Shown in pieces: positions 8,819 to 18,720 of a DNA stretch of 64,000 bases (its first letter is position 1; every line of letters starts with the position of its first letter). The notes under the pieces were generated by a model. It ran no database searches and was not told the DNA's origin. It worked only from the letters and a program-made list of their open reading frames with translations. A program made the translations under genes and the position numbers. This DNA comes from Helicobacter bilis ATCC 51630 (GTDB lineage: Bacteria; Campylobacterota; Campylobacteria; Campylobacterales; Helicobacteraceae): NCBI RefSeq assembly GCF_000686565.1, contig NZ_JMKW01000008.1:1-64000 (forward strand), read 5' to 3'.

Positions 8819-10114
8819 TTACTCCTTATTTAGCTGTAAATGTAGCTTATTTTCTTTCGCATAGACTACATGTGCGCCTTGTGTCAGTCTCACAAACCTG
8901 CGTTTTGTATAGTCTATCACAATTTTGTTATCTTTTATGCCACAAAGTTTTGCAAGCAGTATTCCTGCGTATTCTAGCACCTGATCGCTCACTTTATTTG
9001 CATGGATAATTAAATGTGATGATGGGATATCGCATATATGTAACCATAAAAAATCCCCCTTAGAATCTTGCAAAAGCCTGATATTTTCTCGCTCATTCCT
9101 ACCTATGCTGATTTTTACCCCATCGATATAAAAGCTTGCATAATGGCTTTTTTGTAACTTCTTTGTAGTGTGTTTTTTTGGTGCGAGTATGTCTAGAGAT
9201 TGGCTATTTGCATATTTTGCAAAATCGATTTGATTATTTAAAAAAATGATTTTAGATTCTAGATTTTCTTGTTGTTTGTGTATATGTTCTATTTTTTGCT
9301 TTAGCTTCTTTGTTTGTTTGAAAAGCTTATCACTTGCTAGACTTGGCTTATTCATACATGGGATTTCATAGTTTTTGTTTTCAATGCTTAGGCTTGTCGC
9401 ATAATTTGGTATAGAATCTAAATGCGTTAAAATATAGTTTGCAAGCATAAAGCTTGTCTCTCTCTCTCTTGTAAGCGTGTCAATATCTGGCAGGGATTCT
9501 AAGAGTTTGGTAAGCTTTGCTTTTTTTGCTTCTAGATTCTGTAAGACTTTCTCTCGCTTTTGGTCTAGCAAACCTTTTTGCATAATATTATATTCTTCTC
9601 TAAGCATTTGCAATGTATCTTCAGTGCTATTATCAGTAAAAGTTTTTAGAAAATGTGGTTGGTCTAATGGTGCAAGTGGTATTTTAGGTAAGATTGCTCT
9701 TTTTAAAGAATCGCTAAATCGTAACGCAGATATGATTCTATCATCTTGCACAATGATCGCATTTGTAGCACGATTTATGAGTTCGATTTGAAAAAGTGTT
9801 TCAATGCTTTTATATGTGCTTTTGTATGTGCAGTATAGCTTTAGAATCTTATTCATACCATCAAGTTTGCATGTCTTAATGTTAGCTTTGTAGATATATT
9901 TACTCATTGCAATGTCAAATGGTGCATTATATTGCTTTGTTTTGAGTATGCCATCAGTGCTGTATATACGCGGATTGCCTTTATTTAAATCGATAAAATA
10001 ATTTATGCTATCAAGTCGTATATGTATCACATTATCACTAATCCGTGCGATATAAGTAACCATTTTATGCGTGCAAAATAAGCGTGCAATATCATGTAAG
10101 AGTTGGAGTTTCAT
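8819..10114 (-). CDS. rqcH: RqcH/NFACT-family ribosome quality control protein
   Basis: A 431-residue protein of the NFACT (RqcH, Rqc2, fibronectin-binding-like) family. It shows an NFACT-N-like region (residues 1-150), a central coiled coil (roughly 180-310) and an NFACT-R domain near the C-terminus: SFYIDGVKISIGRNERENIR, then DFLWLHICDIPSSHLIIH, the equivalent of D-x-W-x-H-x-x-x-x-P-x-S-H. Family members bind stalled 50S subunits and add alanine tails. It is shorter than Firmicute RqcH (about 550-570). The start has only a weak ribosome binding site. Confidence 0.78.
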   Translation of the reverse strand: MKLQLLHDIARLFCTHKMVTYIARISDNVIHIRLDSINYFIDLNKGNPRIYSTDGILKTKQYNAPFDIAMSKYIYKANIKTCKLDGMNKILKLYCTYKSTYKSIETLFQIELINRATNAIIVQDDRIISALRFSDSLKRAILPKIPLAPLDQPHFLKTFTDNSTEDTLQMLREEYNIMQKGLLDQKREKVLQNLEAKKAKLTKLLESLPDIDTLTRERETSFMLANYILTHLDSIPNYATSLSIENKNYEIPCMNKPSLASDKLFKQTKKLKQKIEHIHKQQENLESKIIFLNNQIDFAKYANSQSLDILAPKKHTTKKLQKSHYASFYIDGVKISIGRNERENIRLLQDSKGDFLWLHICDIPSSHLIIHANKVSDQVLEYAGILLAKLCGIKDNKIVIDYTKRRFVRLTQGAHVVYAKENKLHLQLNKE

Positions 10115-10238
10115 GCTTTTAATCCTTAGTGTATTATAAAAATAGTGTAAATATGGAATCTAAAAATATTTCATATTGAAACGCAAAAAATAATAACATA
10201 GATTCTGTATTATAGCCTGTCTTTACAAGCGTATTTTT

Positions 10239-10520
10239 ATGAAGCAAAATTAAAAATATATAAAAGTCAAAAGTGTCGCTTATCGTTATTTGTTAATGCT
10301 TATTGGGCTAGGCGTGCAGCAAACAATTAATATGATTTCAAGCAAAAATAATCTTTTGGAAAAAACCATAGAATCAGAGATAGATTATGTGCAAATGGCA
10401 AGTCTTGCTACTGATATGTTTAGTCAAGATAGAATAGACTCGCTAGAGCTTATGGCAAAGCACATTCTCTCACTCCCTTTATACAAGGCTTTTATGTGTT
10501 TGTGTGTTTTTGAGTGTTAG
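10239..10520 (+). pseudogene. Remnant of a methyl-accepting chemotaxis receptor N-terminus
   Basis: From ATG at 10239 the frame reads MKQN then TAA (10251-10253). It then continues in the same frame with KYIKVKSVAYRYLLMLIG and a stretch typical of a chemoreceptor first membrane helix and start of a periplasmic sensor domain (DRIDSLELMAKHIL). The frame ends at 10520 with an unrelated cysteine-rich tail. The rest of the receptor, including the signalling hairpin, is missing. An early nonsense codon plus 3' deletion makes this a dead gene. A TTG at 10290 could restart a short peptide but would have no receptor function. Confidence 0.65.
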
Positions 10521-10587
10521 AGAGAGTGTTTTATTATGTGTTGCTAAGTGAATATAAAAATATTATATTTCTAGTTACAAACTAAGT

Positions 10588-10593
10588 TATAAT
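10588..10593 (+). promoter_or_regulatory. Predicted -10 box of ggt
   Basis: TATAAT lies 37 bases before the ggt ATG and is followed by a purine-rich leader ending in AAAAAGGATAAGC. Confidence 0.5.
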
Positions 10594-10630
10594 AAAAGTC
10601 TTTTGAGATGAAATCATAAAAAGGATAAGC

Positions 10631-12385
10631 ATGTTATTATCATATCTAAAATCGCTAGATTGTGGCATAAGACGGAATAGAATATTTAGCATTCTCGCAC
10701 TTTGTGCTATATTGTTTAGCATGACACATATAAATGCCGCAAGCTATGTCCCCATCAAAGATAGAGAGGGAAGCGGGCTTACTATGACAAGCAGTCCTTA
10801 TGCAAATGCCATTGGTAAAGCCGTGCTAGATAGCGGTGGGAATGCCATTGATGCAACGGTTGCAGTGAGCTATGCCCTAGCAGTTACTCACCCTGCGGCA
10901 GGAAATATTGGCGGTGGTGGATTTGCCCTTATCCATTTAGCAAATGGAGAAGACATCGCCCTTGATTTTAGAGAAGTCGCACCAAAGGCGGCTAGTCGCG
11001 ATATGTTTTTAGATTCTAAAGGTGAGGTTATCCCAAATGCCGCTGTTACAGGCTATCTCTCTGTTGGCGTCCCGGGTAGTGTAAAAGGCATGAGTGCCAT
11101 GCTTGATAAATATGGCACAAAAACGCTTAGTGAGCTTTTAGAACCAGCAGTTATGTTAGCAGAAAAGGGCTTTATGGTAACGCAAAGACAGCAAGAGACT
11201 ATGCAGGAAGTCCAAAGTGATTTTGCAAAGTTTGAATATTCTTCTAAATACTTCTTAAAAGAGAATGGCGAAGTCTATAAAGATGGCGATATACTCATAC
11301 AAAAAGATTTAGCAAGGACTTTAAGAATCTTGCAAAAAGAAGGCGAGAGTGCATTCTATCAAGGCGAAATTGCAAAAGCGATGGTAAGCGATATTCAAAA
11401 AGGTGGGGGCATACTCACACTGCAAGATTTAAAAGATTATGAAGTAAAATGGCGAAAGCCTTTACGCGGGACTTATCGTGGATATGATATTATCACCATG
11501 CCTCCACCTAGCAGTGGTGGGGCGCATATCCTTGAGATTCTAAACATTATCGAAAATGCGAATATGGCTAAACTCGGCTTTGCATCATCAAAAAGCATTC
11601 ATCTCTTAACAGAAGCCATGCGACAAGCACAAGCTGATAGATCTAGTTTTATGGGCGATCCAGACTTTATTGATTTACCCCTAGATACACTTTTAAGCAA
11701 GGAATATGCTAGAGAAGTCTATCGCTCTATAAAGACAAATAGGGCGACACCAAGCGATAGGATAATCCCGGGTTTAGGCAAAATAAAGCAAAATAATAAT
11801 CCAAACCTGCATGAAGGCAGCAATACCACGCATTTTTCTGTGGTGGATAAATGGGGAAATGCAGTCAGTGTTACCTATACGCTTAATAGACGCTATGGCT
11901 CTGGGGCAGCTGTGAGTGGCTATGGCTTTTTGCTCAATGATCAAATGGAGAATTTCTCTATCAAAGTCGGCTATCCAAACAGGCATGGCATGATTGAAGG
12001 CACAAATAATGCTATCGCACCAAACAAACGACCGCTAAGCACGATGAGTCCTACTATGATTCTAAAAGATGGTAAGCTATATGTTGTGCTTGGAAGCCCG
12101 GGGAGTGGGAAGATTATAAGTGTTGTAGCTCAAGTGATTGTAAATCTCATTGATTATAAAATGGATCTTGTAACCGCCGTAGAATCCCCACGCTTTCACA
12201 TGCAATGGCAGCCAGATACGCTAGATATTGAGAAGTTTTCTATCAATAAAGACACGCAAGAGATTCTAAAAAGAATGGGATATAAAGTCATTGAAACTGA
12301 CACAATGGGCGATGTCAATGCTATCTTAATTGACCCAAAAACAGGTATTATCTATGGCACACTAGACCCTAGAAGGAAGATATAA
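10631..12385 (+). CDS. ggt: Gamma-glutamyltranspeptidase precursor
   Basis: A 584-residue periplasmic gamma-glutamyltranspeptidase. An N-terminal export signal with a basic start and hydrophobic core (about residues 18-36) ends near INAAS. The autoprocessing site is visible: the nucleophile threonine lies in NTTHFSVVDKWGNAVS, dividing large and small subunits. Substrate-loop motifs GGGGFALIHL and GSPGSGKII are present. In Helicobacter, Ggt hydrolyses host glutamine and glutathione and is a known colonisation and immunomodulatory factor. AAAAAGGA precedes the ATG. Confidence 0.95.
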   Translation: MLLSYLKSLDCGIRRNRIFSILALCAILFSMTHINAASYVPIKDREGSGLTMTSSPYANAIGKAVLDSGGNAIDATVAVSYALAVTHPAAGNIGGGGFALIHLANGEDIALDFREVAPKAASRDMFLDSKGEVIPNAAVTGYLSVGVPGSVKGMSAMLDKYGTKTLSELLEPAVMLAEKGFMVTQRQQETMQEVQSDFAKFEYSSKYFLKENGEVYKDGDILIQKDLARTLRILQKEGESAFYQGEIAKAMVSDIQKGGGILTLQDLKDYEVKWRKPLRGTYRGYDIITMPPPSSGGAHILEILNIIENANMAKLGFASSKSIHLLTEAMRQAQADRSSFMGDPDFIDLPLDTLLSKEYAREVYRSIKTNRATPSDRIIPGLGKIKQNNNPNLHEGSNTTHFSVVDKWGNAVSVTYTLNRRYGSGAAVSGYGFLLNDQMENFSIKVGYPNRHGMIEGTNNAIAPNKRPLSTMSPTMILKDGKLYVVLGSPGSGKIISVVAQVIVNLIDYKMDLVTAVESPRFHMQWQPDTLDIEKFSINKDTQEILKRMGYKVIETDTMGDVNAILIDPKTGIIYGTLDPRRKI

Positions 12386-12709
12386 TGCGATCAATATTGT
12401 TTCAAACTTGTATACCGCAGAGATTTAATATCTTAGATATTAATTACTGCTATGTTAAAGCACTTATCAATAGAATTGCTTATTTTGTTACTATATACAT
12501 AATCGGTAAAGATTTTATATAGGCTCGAGTCTATTGATGATTATTAAATCCATACTTACAAAAATAATAAATTATCTATCTTGTGTCACATACATGGTGC
12601 AATATGAACTCTTGATAATACCTAGATTATATTGCTGGGTAGTTTTATTAACAAAAAGATATTCTGACTACACAGACTTTCAAGATTATTGTATATAAAA
12701 AACAGAGAG
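12386..12709. other. Intergenic region between ggt and the CAT-anticodon tRNA
   Basis: No gene is supported in this 324-base AT-rich stretch. The only structure noticed is a perfect 8-base inverted repeat with a 3-base loop at 12425-12443, 40 bases after the ggt stop. It could act as a weak transcription end, but no T-run follows. Confidence 0.5.
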
Positions 12710-12786
12710 TGGTGGATCTTGTAGGACTTGAACCTACGACCACTCGGTTATGAGCCGAGCGCTCTAACCAACTGAGCTAAAGATCC
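12710..12786 (-). tRNA. tRNA with CAT anticodon (Ile2 or elongator Met)
   Basis: A 77-base cloverleaf on the reverse strand: acceptor GGATCTT/AAGATCC, anticodon stem CTCGG/CCGAG with loop CTCATAA, T arm GTAGG-TTCAAGT-CCTAC, and encoded CCA. The CAT anticodon fits elongator Met or, after lysidine modification by TilS, Ile2. The variable-loop/T-arm sequence (GGTCG, TTCAAGTCC) resembles Ile2 more than Met, but this is a judgement by eye. Confidence 0.9.
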
Positions 12787-13068
12787 ATTATGTAAAACGG
12801 AAGAGTTATTCTAACATAAAAAATAGTATTATGGTAAATAAATTTAGCGAAAAAATATTTTTACCTACACTTTAAATCGCTAAAAATACTCAAACACTAA
12901 TTCAAACAATATTAACACACATAACATTTTAACCTTTAGCTCTGTATTTACCTAAGGTTAAAGTTAGATTCTAAATTTAGAGATCTTTTTACATTTAGCA
13001 TGGCAATCATTGAAAGTTAGAATGTGTAAGCAACTATATTAACTTAAATCTTTATGAAAACCCAGAAT

Positions 13069-14130
13069 CTAAAAATCACGCAAACGCACGCCTACGCCAA
13101 TTCGATTTACAGGCAAACTATATTCATATAAGCTATCGCCGTGTCCATAGAGATACTGTACATAAATGGCATAATGCTTACTCACACCATAGCTATATCC
13201 AAGCTCTACATGCCCTTTCCAATCCCAGTAATCACGGCTAAAATAATTATTAAAAATATTGTTTAGATATAGCTCAAAATGATTATTTTTATATGTGTAA
13301 GATAGCTTTATATCTCCATATCCCATATATTTGCCAATATCTCCATTTGTTTTTGCACCATCATAAGCGATCGCAGAGATATTCATCCACGCACGCAATC
13401 TCGCATTGAAATCCTTATATTTATAATTTGTTTCAAATACCACTCTATCAAATGCTTTAGATCTTACAAACTTACCACCCCATGCTTCTTGACGCGGATC
13501 AGAATCATATATATTTTCTCTCTCGCCATTGCTTACATGTCGATATCCAATAGAAAACCAGTTAAAATAGCCACCATCGCCATTTGCAATGGGAATGGGC
13601 TTTTTATATATAAAGCTTATCGCAGGCGATAAATCTGTATCACGCAAAGGTGCGCTTTGTGGGTCATTATAAGTTTGCAAATAGATTCTTTGCATGTAAT
13701 CAAAGCTAAAAGCACAATATTTACACATCACATCGCTTAATAACTCTAAACGAAAGCTTATTTGTGCTTTAATCTCTGTGCGTGTTAGATCCGGGCTATA
13801 CATATCACTAAAGCTATAATATGCAGGTAATATATACCATGGCTCATAAAACTTAAAATGCGAAAAGAATGATCTTACATCAAGTGTTTTTGAATGAAAA
13901 GGTGGTGTTTGTATGCGTGCATAATCATCACTTATGCGTTGGTCTAGTGCATTTTGTTTAGAATCTTTTTGCTTGGAATCTTCTTTAGGACTTTCTTTCG
14001 TGTTTTCTTGGGAATCTTTTGTAGAATCTATTGTTTGCAAGTCTTTAGTATGACTTTCTATATTGTCTATCGCATAGGCTATGTGTATATGCAAGAGTAT
14101 ATATATGATACATAGTTGTTTGATACGCAT
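13069..14130 (-). CDS. pldA: Outer membrane phospholipase A PldA
   Basis: A 353-residue precursor with a signal peptide (to about IAYA, residue 20), a Ser/Lys/Asp-rich spacer (residues 25-65) and a C-terminal OMPLA beta-barrel. The catalytic His/Ser pair is visible in GYRHVSNGE. C-terminal strands end in GVGVRLRDF with terminal phenylalanine. PldA hydrolyses phospholipids in the outer leaflet; in H. pylori it affects acid tolerance and haemolysis. The spacer is rich in DSK/DSTK repeats, like other exported proteins here. Confidence 0.9.
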   Translation of the reverse strand: MRIKQLCIIYILLHIHIAYAIDNIESHTKDLQTIDSTKDSQENTKESPKEDSKQKDSKQNALDQRISDDYARIQTPPFHSKTLDVRSFFSHFKFYEPWYILPAYYSFSDMYSPDLTRTEIKAQISFRLELLSDVMCKYCAFSFDYMQRIYLQTYNDPQSAPLRDTDLSPAISFIYKKPIPIANGDGGYFNWFSIGYRHVSNGERENIYDSDPRQEAWGGKFVRSKAFDRVVFETNYKYKDFNARLRAWMNISAIAYDGAKTNGDIGKYMGYGDIKLSYTYKNNHFELYLNNIFNNYFSRDYWDWKGHVELGYSYGVSKHYAIYVQYLYGHGDSLYEYSLPVNRIGVGVRLRDF

Positions 14131-14257
14131 GTATTAACCTTTAAGGAATCTTGAAATAAAATTAGATTTGTTTTTGCAAAGCGTGTATTGTAACAACAAA
14201 ATGTAAATTCTTTGTGGTGGAGATATGCTTACTCGTGTAATCTTGCATGTAAAAATG

Positions 14258-16609
14258 TTATCGTATAATATGCGGTGTGATGATGATTATTAACTCTTCG
14301 CTGCGATTTGTGCGACTTTGTTTGCCAAAGATATTTTTTAGCCATTTGTTTTCGCCTATCTTTGGTATAGCTTGGCTTGTATTTTGGACGACATTATTTA
14401 ATAATCCGCCAATAATCACTCGTTCGCCATCTTTTAATTTTACGATTGAGGAGAGTTGATTTGTGCTAAGGTTTGGAGGTGCTTTTAAGGCGTCTGCGGC
14501 GTTTTCCATATCTGGGTCTTTTGTCTTTGTGATAGATGGATTAATGCGTAAGATTACAGAATCATGGCTAATTGATGGAGTAATATCAAGCAATATCCCT
14601 GCAAAAACGCTTGGGTATTGCGTGCTTGTATTTTGGATTGTCGTATTTGTATTATTTGATTGATACACGAGATTTTGTGTGTAACGAAGGACAGAGCCGA
14701 CACTAATTAATGCTGGTTGATTATTTAATGCCATAATCTTTGGATTGCTAAGACTACGCAAATCGCCATAAGTGCGTAGGAGATTAAAAATACTTTGTAA
14801 ATCAGCATTATTATTACCAAGTGTAAGCATTGCACCCCCACCGCCAAATGCGATATTAAGACTTGATTGCGTAGGATTTAAGATAGAAAATATTTGCTGC
14901 CAGTCAATGCCAACATTATTTGTTTGAAAATGTATGAGTGATAGAATCTCCACATCAATGGCTACTTGCATATTCATCTTTTGCTCTAAATCTTGCAAAA
15001 ATTGTGAGACTTCTCTCATCTTCTGCTTTGTAGTCCATACTGCAATAAGCCCCGCCCCTTTGTCAATCATGAATTTATCGCCAAGCTTTGTATCAAGCAT
15101 AATGTGAAGCTTAGATTCTATATCTGCCCAAAAGTTAATCTCATCAAGTGAATACACCTTTGTTCCACTTTTGCCAAAACGCGTATTAGCCGAACTCATT
15201 TGAGAGCGAAGTTGATTGCGTAATGAAAGATTATCAAGGTAGCCTGGCATGCTTTGATTTTCTCTTTGTGAAGTTTGTGTATTTGCTAGATTCTGCCACG
15301 CATAGTTTTGTGTAGAATAGTTTTGTGTGTAGTTTGGAGTCATGCTATTGTAGAATCCATTGTATCCTAAGCCGTAGTTTTCATGTTGTTCTTGTGCGAA
15401 TAGGACATCAGTGTTGCTTTGAGCCATTCTTGTGCTTGAAATGTAGTTTATCGCAAACATTTGCATGGAAATATCACTGATTATCAAGCGATTAGAATCT
15501 ATGCTATAAAACATATCGCTTAAAAGCATTTCTAGCACAAAGTCAAGCGGTTTGTCGCGTATATTTAGCGTTATGTTTTGTTGATTGTGTAGGTTTTGTT
15601 TGGCATTATGTGTGTATTGTATGGAGAAATCACACTCTTTTGCTAGGGCGTGTAGCAAGGTGTGGATATTTAGCTTTTCATCTTTTGTGATATTAAACTT
15701 CTTTTTTACACATTTTGGGGCTAGTAGGCTTGTGTTGATAGTTGTCTTTGTGTTATTTTGTTTGCTTTTTGTGTCTTGTTTTTGTGCTAGATTCTGTGTG
15801 TTTTGCACAGAATCTTTTAATGGGGAATCTTGTGGGATAGAATCTTTTAGTCTAGATTCTATGTGTTGCAAGGCTTGTTTAGAATCTCTTAAATCAAAGC
15901 TATTAATAATGGTGTTTGGCAGGGACACAGAGCAACAAAATGTATCAAGAATAGCTAGAAAATCCCTATAGGTAACATAGCGATTTGTAGAATCTAACTC
16001 TTGCGTAATGATAGGATTTAGGGTGCTATTTGTGGAATCTGGTGCTACATTGTATGAATGTTTGGTATTTTGTGTAGATACATGGAGTATAGATTCTCTA
16101 GCTTCTTTGGTATTTGGCGTAAAGTTAGATTCTATATCTTGTGTTTCTTGTCGTAGTATAGAATCTTGTTTTGTTTGCGTGTGGCTTGTAGCATGTGTTT
16201 TAGAATCTAGCCCTAGTGATTTAGATGAGTTTTGGGTATGAAAAGATTTAGAATCTAATCGCTTTCGTATAGACATAGTGTTTTGCGGATAAGTGCTAGA
16301 ATCGTGTGTATTTTTTAGCATTTCATTATAGTTTTTTAGTATAGCCTGATATTGTGTATCCATGCTGGAGTAAGGCTCAAATGCTGTGCGAAGATCGTGT
16401 ATAATCGAATAAGTTTGCAATGTGTTATGCGTAGTGTTTGGATAGGTTTGCATTTGCTGTGCGTTTATAGAATCTTGTGCTTTATCTATACTCTGTTTAG
16501 CATATAGAACTTGATAGAATGTAATCATAAAAAAGGATATATAGCTAAAAACAATATAGAATTGTTTCACATATAGCATAAAGATTCTATAACCACCTCG
16601 CTGTATCAT
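14258..16609 (-). CDS. Type II/IV-like secretin (CtsD/MshL-like)
   Basis: A 783-residue outer-membrane secretin. An N-terminal export segment ends near YQVLYAKQ. Residues about 40-310 are a low-complexity Ser/Thr/Asn/Gln/Asp/Lys linker. A small N domain follows (IHTLLHALAKECDFSIQYTH, then FVLEMLLSDMF). The secretin core includes VYSLDEINFWADIESKL, MQVAIDVEILSLIHF, NPKIMALNNQPALISVG and the terminal GERVIIGGLLNN and EELIIIITPHI. Similar proteins (CtsD in Campylobacter) form the channel for DNA uptake. No ATPase, inner-membrane or pilin genes lie nearby. Start is uncertain between M1 and M11. Confidence 0.8.
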   Translation of the reverse strand: MIQRGGYRIFMLYVKQFYIVFSYISFFMITFYQVLYAKQSIDKAQDSINAQQMQTYPNTTHNTLQTYSIIHDLRTAFEPYSSMDTQYQAILKNYNEMLKNTHDSSTYPQNTMSIRKRLDSKSFHTQNSSKSLGLDSKTHATSHTQTKQDSILRQETQDIESNFTPNTKEARESILHVSTQNTKHSYNVAPDSTNSTLNPIITQELDSTNRYVTYRDFLAILDTFCCSVSLPNTIINSFDLRDSKQALQHIESRLKDSIPQDSPLKDSVQNTQNLAQKQDTKSKQNNTKTTINTSLLAPKCVKKKFNITKDEKLNIHTLLHALAKECDFSIQYTHNAKQNLHNQQNITLNIRDKPLDFVLEMLLSDMFYSIDSNRLIISDISMQMFAINYISSTRMAQSNTDVLFAQEQHENYGLGYNGFYNSMTPNYTQNYSTQNYAWQNLANTQTSQRENQSMPGYLDNLSLRNQLRSQMSSANTRFGKSGTKVYSLDEINFWADIESKLHIMLDTKLGDKFMIDKGAGLIAVWTTKQKMREVSQFLQDLEQKMNMQVAIDVEILSLIHFQTNNVGIDWQQIFSILNPTQSSLNIAFGGGGAMLTLGNNNADLQSIFNLLRTYGDLRSLSNPKIMALNNQPALISVGSVLRYTQNLVYQSNNTNTTIQNTSTQYPSVFAGILLDITPSISHDSVILRINPSITKTKDPDMENAADALKAPPNLSTNQLSSIVKLKDGERVIIGGLLNNVVQNTSQAIPKIGENKWLKNIFGKQSRTNRSEELIIIITPHIIR

Positions 16610-16765
16610 AATGCTATATGCCTTGCTTTAATATGTCTTCAAAAATAATCTTTAGCTTATGTATATGAGTCGTGATGAAATCAATTTCACTAAGAATGCT
16701 ATATGGATTTCGCAGAATCCATACTTGTTATAATCTTAACAAATCCATCAGCATTAACCAAAAAT

Positions 16766-17911
16766 TTACTTCATTTGTGCTGCAACTTCTTCAGCAAAGT
16801 TATCCACTTTCTTTTCAATACCTTCACCTAGCTCAAAGTTTATGAAAGATACTACTTGTATATTGTCATTTAACTCTTTGCTTTTTTCATTTAATACTTG
16901 TGTAATAGTCTTTTTATCATCAAGGGCATAAAGCTGTGCTAATAGGGTTAATCTCTGGTCTAAAATCGTATTATCAAGGATAAAGCGATCTAGCTGACCC
17001 GGAATAATCTTATCCCAAATTGCCTCTGGTTTTCCCTCAGCCTTTAATGTAGCACGCAATTCTTCCTCTTTTGCTTTCAATACAGATTCACTAAGCTCAC
17101 TGCGGCTTACAAACTCTGGAATGCGGTGCAATGGCTTTTTCAGTCTTGCTAACTCTTCATTTTCTTTCTCTAATTCCGCAGCAATAGCTACTCTCTCTTT
17201 TGCTACAAAATCTTTATCAAGCTCTTTATAACTCAAAAATTTTGGCTTCATAGACGCGATATGCATACTCAAAAGTTTGCTAAATTCATTCAATTTAGAC
17301 ACATTTTCATCTTTTTCAACGCTTAAAAGTGTTATTGCCCCCACCTTTTTATTATGGTGCAAGTATCCATTAATAAGCTGATTTGGCTTACATGTGATAG
17401 TAGCAACACGGCGGATAACAATATTTTCTCCAATAATGGCAATCTTTTGCTTTAAATAATCTTCAAAAGACTCACCATTAACGCTAAGCTGCATTAAAGA
17501 TTCTGTTGTGTTTAATGAGCGTTTGAACGCTAAATCAAGGATATTTGCAACAATCTCTTGAAAATCTTCATTTTTAGCTACAAAATCTGTTTCAGAATTC
17601 ACCTCAACCAAAGTAGCCTTTGTGAAATCATCAGCAATTTTCATTGCGATAACGCCCTCAGCTGCGATTCTATCTGCCTTTTTAGCTGCCTTGCTTAACC
17701 CTTTTTTGCGTAAATACTCTATTGCTTCTTCAATATTTCCTTTACATTCTTTCAATGCGTTTTTGCATTCCATGATACCTGCATCAGTCTTTTTACGCAA
17801 CTCCGCTACAACCTTTGCAGAAATCTCTTGCACTTCTTGCTTTATTTGCTTTCCTGCCTCGCTAATTGCATCTTTTGCATTTTGCAATGCTTCTTTAGTC
17901 TCATCACGCAT
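16766..17911 (-). CDS. tsf: Elongation factor Ts
   Basis: A 381-residue EF-Ts, the nucleotide exchange factor of EF-Tu. The family start ISAKVVAELRKKTDAGIMECKNAL appears only from residue 29, because a charged helical extension (MRDETKEALQNAKDAISEAG...) precedes it. The core TDFVAKNEDFQE motif is intact. Translation starts at ATG 17911 with AAGGAG eight bases upstream, two bases after the rpsB stop, so the extension appears genuinely translated. Confidence 0.95.
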   Translation of the reverse strand: MRDETKEALQNAKDAISEAGKQIKQEVQEISAKVVAELRKKTDAGIMECKNALKECKGNIEEAIEYLRKKGLSKAAKKADRIAAEGVIAMKIADDFTKATLVEVNSETDFVAKNEDFQEIVANILDLAFKRSLNTTESLMQLSVNGESFEDYLKQKIAIIGENIVIRRVATITCKPNQLINGYLHHNKKVGAITLLSVEKDENVSKLNEFSKLLSMHIASMKPKFLSYKELDKDFVAKERVAIAAELEKENEELARLKKPLHRIPEFVSRSELSESVLKAKEEELRATLKAEGKPEAIWDKIIPGQLDRFILDNTILDQRLTLLAQLYALDDKKTITQVLNEKSKELNDNIQVVSFINFELGEGIEKKVDNFAEEVAAQMK

Positions 17912-17913
17912 TT

Positions 17914-18720
17914 TTATTCTCCTTCTTTTGCTTGAAACTCTTTTTCCATTTCTGCTTGTAATTCTGCCATTACCTCATCTTTTTCAGCATCTGTAGCAGG
18001 TAGCGGCTCTGTTCTCTCTGTATTTTCTTCACCCTCAATGCCATTCATCTCACGCCCTTCTGTAATCGCATCGCTTATTTCTTTACAGAAAAGCTGAATA
18101 GAGCGGATCGCATCATCATTGCCCGGAATTGGGTAGTCGATTAAATCTGGATCGCAATTTGTATCAAGTGGTGCAACTACTGGAATGCCAAGTTTTCTTG
18201 CCTCACCAACCGCAATTTTTTCTTTCAGTGCATCAACAACAAAAAGCATATCCGGGGCTTTTTTAAGATGTCGTATCCCACCAAGATATTTATTTAACTT
18301 CTCTTTTTTACGCATAAGCATAAGTTTTTCTTTTTTTGTCAAAAGATCAATTTGCCCACTTGATTCCATCTCTTCAATAATCTCAAGCTTTCTTACTGAC
18401 TTTTTAATCGTGCTAAAGTTTGTGAGCATACCACCAAGCCAACGATAATTTACATAAGGTGCATTTACTTTTTCAGCATACTCTCTCAAAGTATCACTTG
18501 CTTGTTTTTTTGTCCCAACAAACATAATAACCTTGCCCTCACTCGCCGCATCACGCACGATATTATAAGTGTAGCGGAAGTAACGCAGCGTCTTTTGCAA
18601 GTCAATAATGTGGATATTTTTACGCACACCAAAGATGAATTTCTTCATTTTTGGATTCCATCGCCTTGTTTGATGTCCAAAATGCACACCACATTCCAAC
18701 AAATCTTTCATAGTAACCAT
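17914..18720 (-). CDS. rpsB: 30S ribosomal protein S2
   Basis: A 268-residue S2 with family landmarks [20 protein letters not shown] at the N-terminus, [31 protein letters not shown] and an acidic C-terminal tail. AAGGAG lies before ATG 18720. It forms the conserved rpsB-tsf operon. Confidence 0.97.
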   Translation of the reverse strand: MVTMKDLLECGVHFGHQTRRWNPKMKKFIFGVRKNIHIIDLQKTLRYFRYTYNIVRDAASEGKVIMFVGTKKQASDTLREYAEKVNAPYVNYRWLGGMLTNFSTIKKSVRKLEIIEEMESSGQIDLLTKKEKLMLMRKKEKLNKYLGGIRHLKKAPDMLFVVDALKEKIAVGEARKLGIPVVAPLDTNCDPDLIDYPIPGNDDAIRSIQLFCKEISDAITEGREMNGIEGEENTERTEPLPATDAEKDEVMAELQAEMEKEFQAKEGE

